Origin: Marinomonas sp. MED121
Lineage (GTDB): Bacteria; Pseudomonadota; Gammaproteobacteria; Pseudomonadales; Marinomonadaceae
Assembly (NCBI RefSeq): GCF_000153025.1
Contig: NZ_CH672429.1
Coordinates: forward strand, 1,105,079-1,169,078
Reading direction: 5' to 3'
DNA length: 64,000 bases
Shown here: positions 1-10,600 of the stretch, piece after piece
Position numbering within the stretch: position 1 is the stretch's first letter
How the letters are laid out: each line of letters begins with the position of its first letter
Program-made: the position numbers and the translations under genes
Notes under the pieces: generated by a model
Told to the model about the DNA's origin: nothing
What the model saw: only the letters and a program-made list of their open reading frames with translations
Databases searched by the model: none

Positions 1-1086
1 TATTCGGCAGTGAACTGAATGTGTTATATGGCTATATTGTCCATGAATTTCTAAGCTGCCTGTTCGGCAGTGAACTTTTAAACTCGATTTGCGAAATGTG
101 GCGGCAATTTCTAAGCTGCCTGTTCGGCAGTGAACGGTTCATGATGGCAGTATGGGCGGCGCTAGATTTTCTAAGCTGCCTATTCGGCAGGGAACATGCT
201 GATTATGATGGTTATAAACCTGAGACATTTCTAAGCTGCCTATTCGGCAGGGAACAATAAAATTTCTCCTGTGGTTCGCTTGTCGCATTTCTAAGCTGCC
301 TATTCGGCAGGGAACAATTAAACCCGTTTTCAGGTGAGCTTCAAAAATTTCTAAGCTGCCTATTCGGCAGGGAACCACATGATTGCGTCTAAGTGTCGTC
401 ATGGTGATTTCTAAGCTGCCTATTCGGCAGGGAACAGTTATAAAACTAATTTAGTGGTGATGTAAATTTTCTAAGCTGCCTATTCGGCAGTGAACCTCAT
501 CAACTTTGAGGAGTGTTCGCGTACCATTTTCTAAGCTGCCTATTCGGCAGGGAACGTGCTGGTGAGTTTGTTTTCAGAACAGGTAAATTTCTAAACTGCC
601 TATTCGGCAGGGAACTAGCATTCTACCTCTAATGTTTGATTTAGTTTTTCTAAGCTGCCTATTCGGCAGAGAACAAACACTATCACTTCCGGCAATGCTT
701 GCCCTATTTCTAAGCTGCCTATTCGGCAGTGAACAAGACCTAGACACGCCTATGACTAACGCGATGTTTCTAAGCTGCCTATTCGGCATTGAACTGAAAT
801 AATCAACGTTTGGATCAGCATCGTCCTTTCTAAGCTGCCTATTCGGCAGTGAACTAGCTACAGAGGGCACACCCCCAGCAACCCAATTTCTAAGCTGCCT
901 ATTCGGCAGTGAACGTCAGTCTGAACGCCTGCACCGTCGCCATCGTTTTCTAAGCTGCCTATTCGGCAGTGAACCTGGGCGGTGCGTATCTCTACAATGT
1001 CGTTCTTTTCTAAGCTGCCTATTCGGCAGGGAACCACAAAATACAGGCGTAATTTTGCCGTGTGGCTTTCTAAGCTGCCTATTCGG

Positions 1087-1202
1087 GTGAAGCCAGTTTC
1101 TTTAGGTGCAACGCACCGTCTGGCTGAACGAAAAAACACGGATGTTTTTTCCGGGTGACGCTCATCAAGGATGTGTTAACAAACCAACTAATCTACACCG
1201 TT
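1087..1202 (-). repeat. Array insert copy 1 (116 bp, structured)
   Basis: It follows only the first 20 nt of a repeat (1067-1086) and runs straight to the next intact repeat at 1203. It contains AGCCAG...CTGGCT enclosing the hairpin GGTGC-AAC-GCACC, then a 9-bp hairpin GAAAAAACA/TGTTTTTTC with loop CGGA. The left junction can also be read as a repeat that lost CA in its stem (CGG-GTGAAG for CGGCAGTGAAC), which breaks the Csy4 hairpin. Flanking spacers differ from those at the other two copies. Its origin is unknown. Confidence 0.95.
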
Positions 1203-2002
1203 TTTCTAAGCTGCCTATTCGGCAGTGAACTGATAGAGCTTAACGATGCAATGTTTTATGTTTTTCTAAGCTGCCTATTCGGCAGTGAACCTACGCGGCC
1301 GCTGACAAAAGTATCCTCAATGTTTCTAAGCTGCCTATTCGGCAGTGAACGTCACTACGGATTTTAAGTTCATTTTTCCCTCTTTCTAAGCTGCCTATTC
1401 GGCAGTGAACGCAAGGACAAAAGATAGGGAGTGTTGCGTAATTTTCTAAGCTGCCTATTCGGCAGTGAACATCTGTTAGGTCTATCTCAACTTTGTTCTT
1501 ACTTTCTAAGCTGCCTATTCGGCAGTGAACCCGATGCGCGTATCAATGCTGTGTTGATTGCGTTTCTAAGCTGCCTATTCGGCAGTGAACTAAGTGCTGA
1601 ACCATCCAATGCGTACTCACCTTTTCTAAGCTGCCTATTCGGCAGTGAACAATTAAAGGGTCAGGAGAAGTGAAGGGCTTCTTTTCTAAGCTGCCTATTC
1701 GGCAGTGAACGTCGTTGCAAAGTCAGGCTCAACTCGAATACTTTTCTAAGCTGCCTATTCGGCAGTGAACGACAAAATCAGAATTTTCAAACGTACCAGT
1801 TTTTTCTAAGCTGCCTGTTCGGCAGTGAACTCTTTCTTGAACCATTTTTTGTTAAGCATTACTTTCTAAGCTGCCTGTTCGGCAGTGAACGCTAATCGTG
1901 AACCTCAGTTTCACTACACAATTTTCTAAGCTGCCTATTCGGCAGGGAACTGCATTTGATCGACCTTAGCACACACTTAAATTTTCTAAGCTGCCTATAC
2001 GG

Positions 2003-2118
2003 GTGAAGCCAGTTTCTTTAGGTGCAACGCACCGTCTGGCTGAACGAAAAAACACGGATGTTTTTTCCGGGTGACGTTCATCAAGGATGTGTTAACAAAT
2101 CAACTAATCTACACCGTT
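2003..2118 (-). repeat. Array insert copy 2 (116 bp, structured)
   Basis: Same length and same position relative to the repeat as copy 1, after a damaged repeat at 1983-2002 that has CTATACGG instead of CTATTCGG. It differs from copy 1 by only two substitutions (TTCATC for CTCATC, AAATC for AAACC). All hairpins are conserved. Confidence 0.95.
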
Positions 2119-3398
2119 TTTCTAAGCTGCCTATTCGGCAGGGAACAATTCGACGACGCGGTCGACTCCATAAACCAATTTCTAAGCTGCCTATTCGGCA
2201 GGGAACCGCTGCAGCGTGTTAGCTGACGCCGCCTTCAATTTCTAAGCTGCCTATTCGGCAGGGAACGCGGTTGCCAGGTTAATTCGTGAAAGCCTAGATT
2301 TCTAAGCTGCCTATTCGGCAGGGAACCATTAGAAGTTGAAATAGGTGATGGTTCTGAATTTCTAAGCTGCCTATTCGGCAGGGAACGGCCCCGAAGGTAT
2401 AAACCGTCTTTTGAGTTATTTCTAAGCTGCCTATTCGGCAGGGAACACGATACTATTAACGCTGCTTTTTTTATTTAATTTCTAAGCTGCCTATTCGGCA
2501 GGGAACGTGCTAAAAGCCTGATTTTCACCTTTTAAACTTTTCTAAGCTGCCTATTCGGCAGGGAACTGAAGGGTCGTACTTCAAAGCACCTTCGGTTATT
2601 TCTAAGCTGCCTATTCGGCAGGGAACTTACGGGTGATTTAGCCACACTTGATAACTTATTTCTAAGCTGCCTATTCGGCAGGGAACGCGTATGGGTCTGT
2701 TGCGTGTGCAAAAGTATATTTCTAAGCTGCCTATTCGGCAGGGAACACGGTTTTTACTGGAATCACGCGATTGGTGACTTTCTAAGCTGCCTATTCGGCA
2801 GGGAACCTTTAGATGTAACCCTTTTACAGGGCATTGTATTTCTAAGCTGCCTATTCGGCAGGGAACGAAGGTGAGGGTGAAATTAATAGTAAAACAGATT
2901 TCTAAGCTGCCTATTCGGCAGTGAACTGTTTGGTATGTCAGGATTAATTGATGCTCAATTTCTAAGCTGCCTATTCGGCAGGGAACCAGAATGAGGACGG
3001 TGATGTACTCGAGAGCGTTTTCTAAGCTGCCTATTCGGCAGGGAACATTCTTAGCGGCATAACCCACAAAAACTAACTTTTCTAAGCTGCCTATTCGGCA
3101 GGGAACTCTGTTATGTGGCTGTCAAAACTAAATTAAATTTTCTAAGCTGCCTATTCGGCAGGGAACAGTATAACTTAGTAACAAATGATGCCGCGAACTT
3201 TCTAAGCTGCCTATTCGGCAGGGAACAAAAGGTTTCATGTTCCCTTTTTGAATCCTTTTTTCTAAGCTGCCTATTCGGCAGGGAACATAATCACAATGGC
3301 TGATGGTAACGGTAATGATTTCTAAGCTGCCTATTCGGCAGGGAACGTTGTAGTCATTGTAGTGTCGATCAGCGTACATTTCTAAGCTGCCTATTCGG

Positions 3399-3514
3399 GT
3401 GAAGCCAGTTTCTTTAGGTGCAACGCACCGTCTGGCTGAACGAAAAAACACGGATGTTTTTTCCGGGTGCCGCTCATCAAGGATGTGTTAACAAACCAAC
3501 TAATCTACACCGAT
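3399..3514 (-). repeat. Array insert copy 3 (116 bp, structured)
   Basis: Third copy, after the damaged repeat at 3379-3398 and close to the leader end. It differs from copy 1 at about two positions (GTGCCG for GTGACG, CCGAT for CCGTT). It separates the two leader-proximal spacers from the 21-spacer block. Confidence 0.95.
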
Positions 3515-3662
3515 TTTCTAAGCTGCCTATTCGGCAGGGAACCTTTTTCAGATAATACCGTTGCTTGGATTGATTTTCTAAGCTGCCTATTCGGCAGTGA
3601 ACTTGAAGTGGAAAACGATTCACGCATTTACCCATTTCTAAGCTGCCCATTCAGCAGAGACC

Positions 3663-3768
3663 AGACACACAAAAATGAGCTGCAATAGTAAGTTAGATGA
3701 GAAATATCACCTTTATTATCACTATCACAACCCACTGATTTCTTTATGTATTTTTAAAGAGCAAACCA
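3663..3768 (-). promoter_or_regulatory. CRISPR leader with boxA-like antitermination site
   Basis: This 106-bp AT-rich stretch lies between the csy4 stop and the first repeat in the direction of array transcription. On the minus strand, right after csy4, it reads TGCTCTTTAAAAA (3751-3763), close to the boxA consensus TGCTCTTTAACA used by the Nus antitermination complex; boxA elements are known in CRISPR leaders. No separate strong promoter is obvious, so the array may be read through from the cas operon. The adjoining repeat (3635-3662) is degenerate. Confidence 0.6.
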
Positions 3769-4407
3769 TTAGAACAAGGGCACTGCCCCTAGATTCTCGG
3801 CAGTATTTGATTTGGAGCTGAGTCCATAACAATCAAAAAAACCCGATTGTTTTTTGTCTAATAGTTTCATTTCAATAAATAGTGGAAACTTGCTGCTTTT
3901 CTCAGGAGATCTTTGTTTAGTTTCTTGACTATGCAAATAAATAAAAGGCAATTTACTTTCATATTGAGGTTTGGTTTTTTCTAATTCCTCAAAACACTCT
4001 GCCAAAGGTTTTCCTGACTTTAACGACCATAGCTCAGCCTTCTTTTGCATCTCTTTGTCGATACGCGCCGGACTTTTGACACTTTTGCGCGTATAGGTCA
4101 CATAAGACACATCAGCAGGCACGGGCTTCACCCCTTTAACATGCGCATAATCCTCTAAACGTACCAACCAATTAGTGATATTAAGCTGTTCTAATTGTTC
4201 AGCGTCTTCAGCAAAGAGCCTGAGTTTATTCCCTAATGGAAATTTGACTTTCTTGTATTCGGGAAACCCTACCGCTATTTTTGACTGATTCGCAGCCACC
4301 TTGTTTTCAACAAGGGCAATATGCACTTGTTGAAAGACATTTTGCCAAATAAACCCAAGTGAAATCTCAGCATCTGGTAATAGGGTAATTTCTTGGTAGT
4401 AGTTCAT
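3769..4407 (-). CDS. cas6f: Type I-F crRNA endoribonuclease Cas6f/Csy4
   Basis: This enzyme cleaves the precursor crRNA at the 3' base of the repeat hairpin and stays bound to it in Cascade. The family is recognised from the N-terminal MNYYQEITLLPDAE segment and from its place as last cas gene before the array. With the ATG at 4407 the histidine in QQVHIAL is residue 29, matching catalytic His29 of the characterised Csy4, so I prefer it to the GTG two codons upstream. The protein is 212 aa, slightly longer than usual (about 187). The gap from csy3 is very short, so translation is probably coupled. Confidence 0.95.
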   Translation of the reverse strand: MNYYQEITLLPDAEISLGFIWQNVFQQVHIALVENKVAANQSKIAVGFPEYKKVKFPLGNKLRLFAEDAEQLEQLNITNWLVRLEDYAHVKGVKPVPADVSYVTYTRKSVKSPARIDKEMQKKAELWSLKSGKPLAECFEELEKTKPQYESKLPFIYLHSQETKQRSPEKSSKFPLFIEMKLLDKKQSGFFDCYGLSSKSNTAENLGAVPLF

Positions 4408-4416
4408 ACTCACCGC

Positions 4417-5448
4417 CTATTTGTCACTTTCACCAAAGACACCACCTCGCACTAGCACCGCCATGACATAATGTTCATCTTCGTCACGTTGAAGTTCTTC
4501 GCCACGGGCCCATTTATCAAAATGCGTATAGAAGTCTTGTTTCTCTTTAGGGGTTCGATACGCCTTACCTAAATTAGTAACGGCTCCAAATGGCTCTATG
4601 GCTATTGGCCCTGCCGTTGCTTCTTCATCGTCAAACTCAGGGTACCAAGTATCAATGGAACGAAGGGCATTCCCTAGTTTTTGTGAATGCATTGCAGCCT
4701 GTTCATTAACAGAATATAGGATTTTGCTCTTCTTGTTTTTGCTATTGCCTTTATCAAGCACCAGCTCTTCACTTGGGTAAACTTCTTGAGCCTTACCGAC
4801 TTTAGCAAAGCAGTTAATTTCTAACATGAGGTGATTGGATTCACTGGATAATACTTGCGCTATACGATCCGCTAGGCTGTGCACTTGCTCATCATTATGG
4901 TCAAAATGACGTGTACTCAATTGAGTAGCGTCAAATGTCCAACTTTGTTCTGCCCCTTTATTTAGTGCTTTTATTTGAACTTCAATCTCTTCAGCGCCGA
5001 CTCGGTTACGCCACATAAAACGACCATTTGCTAAGTTAGTGGCATACCGTTTCGCGAGCTCATAGCAGCTATGTTTTTCAATATAGTTTTTTACCGCCGC
5101 GCTGTATGTTTGTTTAAACTGGGCGTTATTACAAGCCGATGGCGTTGCCAATCCACCTAATACTTTCAGGGTGAAGTGGAGCTTTAAAGTATCTTGCTCT
5201 GGCTCCAGCGCACAAGCATCTACACGTTGTAAATTCGCTTTTTCTACTTCAGCATTTAACTTAGCAGGGTCATTCTGCACCGCCGCTTTTTGACGATTTG
5301 AAATGGTGCCTCGTACTGATTTTTCTTGTAATTTCAAAGGACTGCTTTGTTCTTTATCATTCCATTTAGTACCGTAAAAGTAGCCATCTGATGGCACGAG
5401 CTTCTTTTCGAATGCTAATACGGATGCGATGTCTTTGTTTTTAGCCAT
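4417..5448 (-). CDS. cas7f: Type I-F Cascade backbone Cas7f/Csy3
   Basis: A 343-aa protein of normal family length, beginning MAKNKDIASVLAFEKKLVPS and ending with the typical EHYVMAVLVRGGVFGESDK-type tail. Cas7f subunits form the helical backbone on the crRNA spacer; their thumbs kink the guide so that every sixth base is unpaired, which matters for the regulatory RNA described upstream of cas3. The gene lies 11 nt after csy2 and just before csy4 in the same operon. No lesions are visible. Confidence 0.96.
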   Translation of the reverse strand: MAKNKDIASVLAFEKKLVPSDGYFYGTKWNDKEQSSPLKLQEKSVRGTISNRQKAAVQNDPAKLNAEVEKANLQRVDACALEPEQDTLKLHFTLKVLGGLATPSACNNAQFKQTYSAAVKNYIEKHSCYELAKRYATNLANGRFMWRNRVGAEEIEVQIKALNKGAEQSWTFDATQLSTRHFDHNDEQVHSLADRIAQVLSSESNHLMLEINCFAKVGKAQEVYPSEELVLDKGNSKNKKSKILYSVNEQAAMHSQKLGNALRSIDTWYPEFDDEEATAGPIAIEPFGAVTNLGKAYRTPKEKQDFYTHFDKWARGEELQRDEDEHYVMAVLVRGGVFGESDK

Positions 5449-5459
5449 TATGATGTTCC

Positions 5460-6359
5460 TTATTCATATGAGTTAATTGGGTTATTTTGTTGGCAAAGGT
5501 AAAGGTCATTTTCCAAATCAGGGTAGTAATGCCATAGCATGTCATCAAGATGTCTAATCTTATGAGCCATGACAAATTCACCTAAAGTGATAATGCTTTC
5601 AGCAAATCGGTGGGGCACATCTGGATCTCTTTGATTCTTCGCCTTGCTAGGGTAAGAAAGCCCTTGAAAGCCAGTGGCAATCGGCACTATCCAGCCTGTC
5701 ACTTTTCGTTGACTGCTCCAGACAATGCTCTCATCTTCAAGCTGCTCACAAGTATGATTGACAGTTAAGTAACTTAGCATGGCATCTAAGGCATCTTCAC
5801 CTTGTGCCATAGTGTCTGCCATAAGGTCACGTCGTTCGATCAGAGCATATCCCGGCATGAGTTGACGCAACACTTGAGCGGTCTCTTTATCATCATTAAT
5901 ATCGATAGATTTAATTTCTGGCATTTGCATGCTGATTAAGTCACCACTGGCGACTTTCATTCTGGCTATGATATTTTGTAATTGTGTTATGACATCTTGC
6001 TGATCATAAATACCTGCTTCTTCATCACCTTCAAGCTCAATCACTAATGAGACATCAAGGTGACAACGAGCCTCTTCAATAAAAGCAGAACGAGTGCCAT
6101 CTTTATCTAATGGGTTTGCCGTTCCGATAATTGAAGAGACAAAGTCACCCTCTCCTTTATGCGTTTGTAGATCAAAGTCATGACTGATCACGGCGGTACT
6201 CGAAAAAGTTAAAGCTTTAAAGCCTTGATCATGCAGTTTACGCTCCAAAGCATGACTAAAACCCAACCAAGCGGTCATGGCAGGAAAACCTATGGTAAAA
6301 GGGCTAGATAGAGCATTCGCATTATGAATTTTCAGATGCGGTAAAATAAGCAGATTCAT
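5460..6359 (-). CDS. cas5f: Type I-F Cascade subunit Cas5f/Csy2
   Basis: The 299-aa product starts MNLLILPHLKIHNANALSS with the family segment FTIGFPAMTAWLGFSHALER. Cas5f caps the crRNA 5' handle together with Cas8f. The start codon overlaps the end of csy1 by 4 nt, indicating translational coupling. The conserved GFQGLSYPSKAKNQRDPDVPHRF-type region near residue 230 is present. The reading frame is intact. Confidence 0.95.
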   Translation of the reverse strand: MNLLILPHLKIHNANALSSPFTIGFPAMTAWLGFSHALERKLHDQGFKALTFSSTAVISHDFDLQTHKGEGDFVSSIIGTANPLDKDGTRSAFIEEARCHLDVSLVIELEGDEEAGIYDQQDVITQLQNIIARMKVASGDLISMQMPEIKSIDINDDKETAQVLRQLMPGYALIERRDLMADTMAQGEDALDAMLSYLTVNHTCEQLEDESIVWSSQRKVTGWIVPIATGFQGLSYPSKAKNQRDPDVPHRFAESIITLGEFVMAHKIRHLDDMLWHYYPDLENDLYLCQQNNPINSYE

Positions 6360-7642
6360 CTTAACCCCTCCTTGTTATTTGCCACTATTTTTTCGATAGC
6401 CAATAATTCTTCATCCGCTAATGAAACTGGCTTAGCAATTACTTTTTGGTAGCTCTGAATAAAGCTGCGCGAGATTTGACGTATTATCACCTCTAACCAT
6501 TCATCTGATTCCAGTCTTAAATCCTCGTGCTCTGGATACAACCATTTTTTCTGCTCAAGGTTTAATTCGCTCGATACATCTCCTTTATAATCTTTTAAGC
6601 AGAGACGAACTTGCCACATGGCTTGGATGACATGATCCATATAGGCTTGAAAAAGATTATCCCGAGCTGTGCGAAGGTTGCGGTTGGGTAATACAGACTT
6701 GTCATAAGAGGTACTAAGTAGCTGATGAAAAGCCGTGAATATAGACTTAGCTGACCAAGGGTTTAAGGTCTCTTTAAAAAATTCTTGCTTAGGTAATCTA
6801 ATATTTCTGTTTGAAAGCGTCGGGGGTACTGACGCTAATAGATGAGCTTTACCCGCATTTTGATTATTTAGCACACTTATGTTTTGTGGTTTAGTGCCAC
6901 CAAAACCGATTGTGGTTAAGCCATAAATTTCACGATAGCCATCAACATGGTATTGATTCGCTTTTTTACAAGCTCGCGCTGTTTTAACCTCTTCTGCAAA
7001 CCTCAAATTATCCAGTCGCTTTCTTAACTCAAATAAGTGGCCTGAGTGGGTTAACAAAGACAATAAATGGTATTCCCCTTCATCAACAGGAAAGTAGACC
7101 TGTTTTATCTTGGAACTAGTAATTAGCTCTTCATCAGGTTCCACCATTTTTAAAAAGCCTTTACGAAGCGCTTGGTAGTCACCATTAACTTGGTCTAACA
7201 AGCTTCGCGCTAGAGTCGTTTCTTGCTCAATATGTTCTAATAGTGTATTCGCATCACCCATAATTAAAGTAAGAAATTTATACACATCTAATGCGGCCGC
7301 ATTTCCCAAGGCATCGAGTTTCACATTAAGATTCCCCGATCGAACAAAGCCATCTGCTCTGCTATCACAATGCGCAATAATAGAAGACACATAGCCATTT
7401 TTATTTTTTCTCGCACTTGGATGGCTGAAAGTACAAGGATGTGAAGCAATAGAGATCTGACCCGCTCTTTTTGCCGCATCAGGTAACCAATTTGCTAGGG
7501 TAAAATTAGCTTCACATTCGTGCTCTTTCTCTAGTATTTCCCATTGCTCCATGTCCGATTTTAAATTTTTCTTAAGCCAAGCCTCTTTTCGTTCCGTAAA
7601 AAATTTCGTTATTGCTGGATCTATCACATTCCTGTCCTCCAT
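6356..7642 (-). CDS. cas8f: Type I-F Cascade large subunit Cas8f/Csy1
   Basis: This 428-aa protein matches Csy1 in length and carries the family hallmark GGTKPQNISVLNNQNAG near residue 250, followed by the helical C-terminal region. Cas8f recognises the CC PAM and, with Cas5f, holds the 5' handle. The start overlaps the cas3 stop by one base. It is the subunit that would read the CC flanking the regulatory target at 11016-11017. Confidence 0.95.
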   Translation of the reverse strand: MEDRNVIDPAITKFFTERKEAWLKKNLKSDMEQWEILEKEHECEANFTLANWLPDAAKRAGQISIASHPCTFSHPSARKNKNGYVSSIIAHCDSRADGFVRSGNLNVKLDALGNAAALDVYKFLTLIMGDANTLLEHIEQETTLARSLLDQVNGDYQALRKGFLKMVEPDEELITSSKIKQVYFPVDEGEYHLLSLLTHSGHLFELRKRLDNLRFAEEVKTARACKKANQYHVDGYREIYGLTTIGFGGTKPQNISVLNNQNAGKAHLLASVPPTLSNRNIRLPKQEFFKETLNPWSAKSIFTAFHQLLSTSYDKSVLPNRNLRTARDNLFQAYMDHVIQAMWQVRLCLKDYKGDVSSELNLEQKKWLYPEHEDLRLESDEWLEVIIRQISRSFIQSYQKVIAKPVSLADEELLAIEKIVANNKEGLR

Positions 7643-10600
7643 TATCGCGTCCTCACCAGACCGAACTGGTCGTTATAACTGTATTCACCTTGCTCACCAC
7701 GATCAGTAAAGTTAATTTCACCAAATTTTAAGGAGGTGATAAATTCTCCTTCCTCACTTTGACTGTATTGACTCACTAAAGCGCTATACTCACGCCTTAA
7801 CCAAAGCCGACTCTCCTGCCTATCATCCATGGGGTGATGCTTGATATTGAAAATAAGCTCAATAGGGTTATACCCGCCATGATCGTCTCTTTGATGAAAA
7901 GCAGTAACACCCTCTTTTTTAATTAAATAGAGCTGTACGCTAGGTTCACTCTTCCTAAAACGTTTGAAGTATTGTGGTAAAGCAGTTAGCCACCAGTAAC
8001 CTACTAAATGCCCTTGTAGATGATTACTCCAAAAGCTTTGTGACTCTCCTGCACGAACTCTTCGGTTAAATCGACCTTGCTTTTGCTTAATTAAACTTTG
8101 CTCTTTATTAATGTCAGCTATGCCTAGTGTTCTTGCAGTCGCAAAATGCTCAAGATCAGCCAAGCTGCTATTAGGGTCTAAATTTTGATGTTTTTGAATA
8201 CGGGGCACAGCATCTAGAGAATGAAGTAAACTTTTCTCATCAAGTAGTTGTTTTATATCATGGCTAATAAGTTGTGTAGCCCTGTCTGTTTCGTAACCGG
8301 GTCTATTAAAAACACGCTCTTCCTTATCTTGATAACCCCTGTAGTTGTATTGAAGCAAACCGACATTTGCTTGCTCAATGGGTCCTTCTCTATGACGCCG
8401 AACACGGCCTGCCATTTGAATGATTGAGCGATAAGACGAAGGTTCAATGATGGCCCAATCAAAGTCATGGTCACGACCCACCTCTTCCACTGGCGTTGCC
8501 ACTAAGATAAAGATGATATTGTTACTATGGCAACTAGAAAGGTGTTGACGAATAATGGGATCACTAAAAGCTGCTGGCGTTTCTCCTGCTTTTTCTTTGC
8601 GCTTTAACACTTGGTCAAGGTGCTTTTCTTGCTCATGCCTAAGAAGTAAGACTTGCTGACTATGGTAAGCCATACATCGTATTTCAATTTCATCAGGCCA
8701 TTCACAGCCTAAAAGGTGTTGTGTCAATTCCATACAGGGTCGAATATTTGCAATCCGAACCACACCAAATGACACTCGAATTTGGCTTTGATTATCTATC
8801 GTTGAATGTTGAGAATGCTTAATTAAAATCGCTTGTTTAACATGCTCAAAATACTGCTCTCCTAGATCAGCACCTTCCACCCTATTACAGGGAATAATAT
8901 CCGCCTTTCGCTTAGGCGTTTGCTGTTTCAGCTCATTAACACGCTTTTCAATAAAGTGATGCTGGAAAGTTTGAAATTGGACTATTTCTTTACTACCGCT
9001 CTCGACAAGTTCACATTGAGTATTAAACTCGTCAACATAAACACAGTTTATTTTTGAGGACTGTTCACGACTCGCTGCGAACACATTCCACCCTTGCTGA
9101 TAGGCATTGTAAAACCCTAAAGCAAGGTCTGGTGAAATAGTTGCCGAGGAAATCATGACTTTTCGACCTAACATACCAGCAAGGTGCACTAAGCGACCAA
9201 TAGCAATTAAATCATCACCAGAGAAGTCATCGATTTCGTCAATCACCAGATCAGAAGACATTAGCCTTAAACAGGGTAAAATATAGCGGCCTCCTCGTTT
9301 AGTCTCAGTGGCGGCCATAATATGATCTATGGTGCAGGCAAGAACAGGAGCATGAAGGAGTTTTCGATCTTTCTCTTTAGTCAGGACTGTTGACAATTTA
9401 TCTTCTGGCAATACCCCTTGCCAATGCAGAACATCACTTTCATCTTGCAAGCTCTCCAAAGATTCAGAACCTTGATTAGCACCTTCAAAACAGCCTTCAT
9501 CCTTATCAAGATTGTTACCTGATTTATGCAATTCAAAAACAGCTTTAGAGCCAATCAATACTGCCAAATCACTTTTTTCTAGATTTAGTCGATTGCGATA
9601 TTCATCACCTGTTTGCAATGTTAGGGTTCTTAGCCCAAGCGCTAAAATAAAGCGTAAGCTTTGCTGATCTTCAGATACAGCTTGCATAATTTTGGCATTA
9701 GCAATGGTTTTACCACTACCAGTGCTAGCCATATTCACTACAAAATAGCCTTGGCTTTTATCTTTTGTTCTCGCACGCCAATTAACAAGACTCATCACAG
9801 CATTATCTTGCCACCTAAACGACCTTGGGGTATCAGATTGAACCGATAAAGCAGCTAAGCCTTTTACTTTTAAAGGGTTAGATTCAAAGTAAGGCAACAG
9901 GCTTGCTGTAGTCGTTGCAGTCTGGGCAACATTCACTAAATGCTCATCTAACTTCTGTTTAAGTGCTTTCGTTTCTCTATTTGTATTGGCATACAAATCA
10001 ATTGAACTTTGCCAATTTTTATCTTTGTCCTGAGAAGAATAGTAATGATCCCCTAACATCAAACTTAAGCGAGCATGATGTAAAACGACTCTCCAACTTC
10101 CATTCTTCATTATCTCTGCTACTAAAGGCAGTTGACGCCTTAACGCTTCAGCTTGAAGCTTAAGTTGTGTAATCCACTGCTCTGATTCTGATAGCAAGCC
10201 TTCGGGAAATTTAAAGCATTTTGGCAATAACACATTGTAAATTTCGGAAGGGTTCTCGTAGCCCCAGGCTTGAGTCATTCTGTTTAATAGATCAGACAAA
10301 GATGCATTTTTTTTATCTCTTTGTTGGTCGCATAAGTGCCTATCGCGAGGTAAAGGTAATCTATGATGGGACACAATCAACCAAGCAATTAATGAAGCCG
10401 CTGTTGGAAGAGCGACTAAAGGCTTGTCTATATTTTCTAAGCCTTTTTGCTGAAAGTCAGCATCTTTAATGCCATCACTAATAAGTGTTGATAACCACTC
10501 TTCATCGGAACCTTCTTTAGCAGAATTGGTGACGAACACTTTAAACAAAATACATGATATCCATTCGTGGCGAATGGGGTCACCTTTGAATTTTGTTTTA

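Larger units (their letters stand above)
1..3662 (-). CRISPR. Type I-F CRISPR array, cut by the window's left edge
   Basis: The 28-nt repeat starts TTTCTAAGCTGCC and ends GTGAAC or GGGAAC on the plus strand; its reverse complement is the I-F repeat with a CTGCC/GGCAG hairpin and an 8-nt CTTAGAAA handle, so transcription runs leftward. I count 53 full repeats, a partial one at 1-15, three damaged repeats (1067, 1983, 3379) and a degenerate terminal repeat at 3635-3662. There are 54 ordinary spacers, nearly all 32 nt (60-bp period; one is 31 nt at 616-646). Three 116-bp inserts split the array into blocks of at least 18, 13, 21 and 2 spacers. Some repeats read CTGTTCGG instead of CTATTCGG. Confidence 0.99.

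Noticed and set aside
1087..1202. Array inserts as integron attC sites
   Set aside because: The expected core-site pairs and integron cassette genes are absent; only fold-back structure is shared.
21..3688. Long open frames on both strands across the CRISPR array (for example FLSCLFG and VPCRIGSLE repeats)
   Set aside because: They are translations of the 28-nt repeat every 60 bp; the spacers provide no start, ribosome-binding site or consistent coding pattern.
3399..3768. Array inserts as duplicated copies of the current leader
   Set aside because: Only short matches (such as GGTTTG and TAAAGAAA) are shared with the leader at 3663-3768, not enough to call homology; still possible for an older leader.
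6600..6720. Csy1 segments LSNRNIR and LPNRNLR resemble translated repeat sequence (LPNRQLR)
   Set aside because: They belong to the conserved Csy1 protein; the DNA there is not repeat-like.
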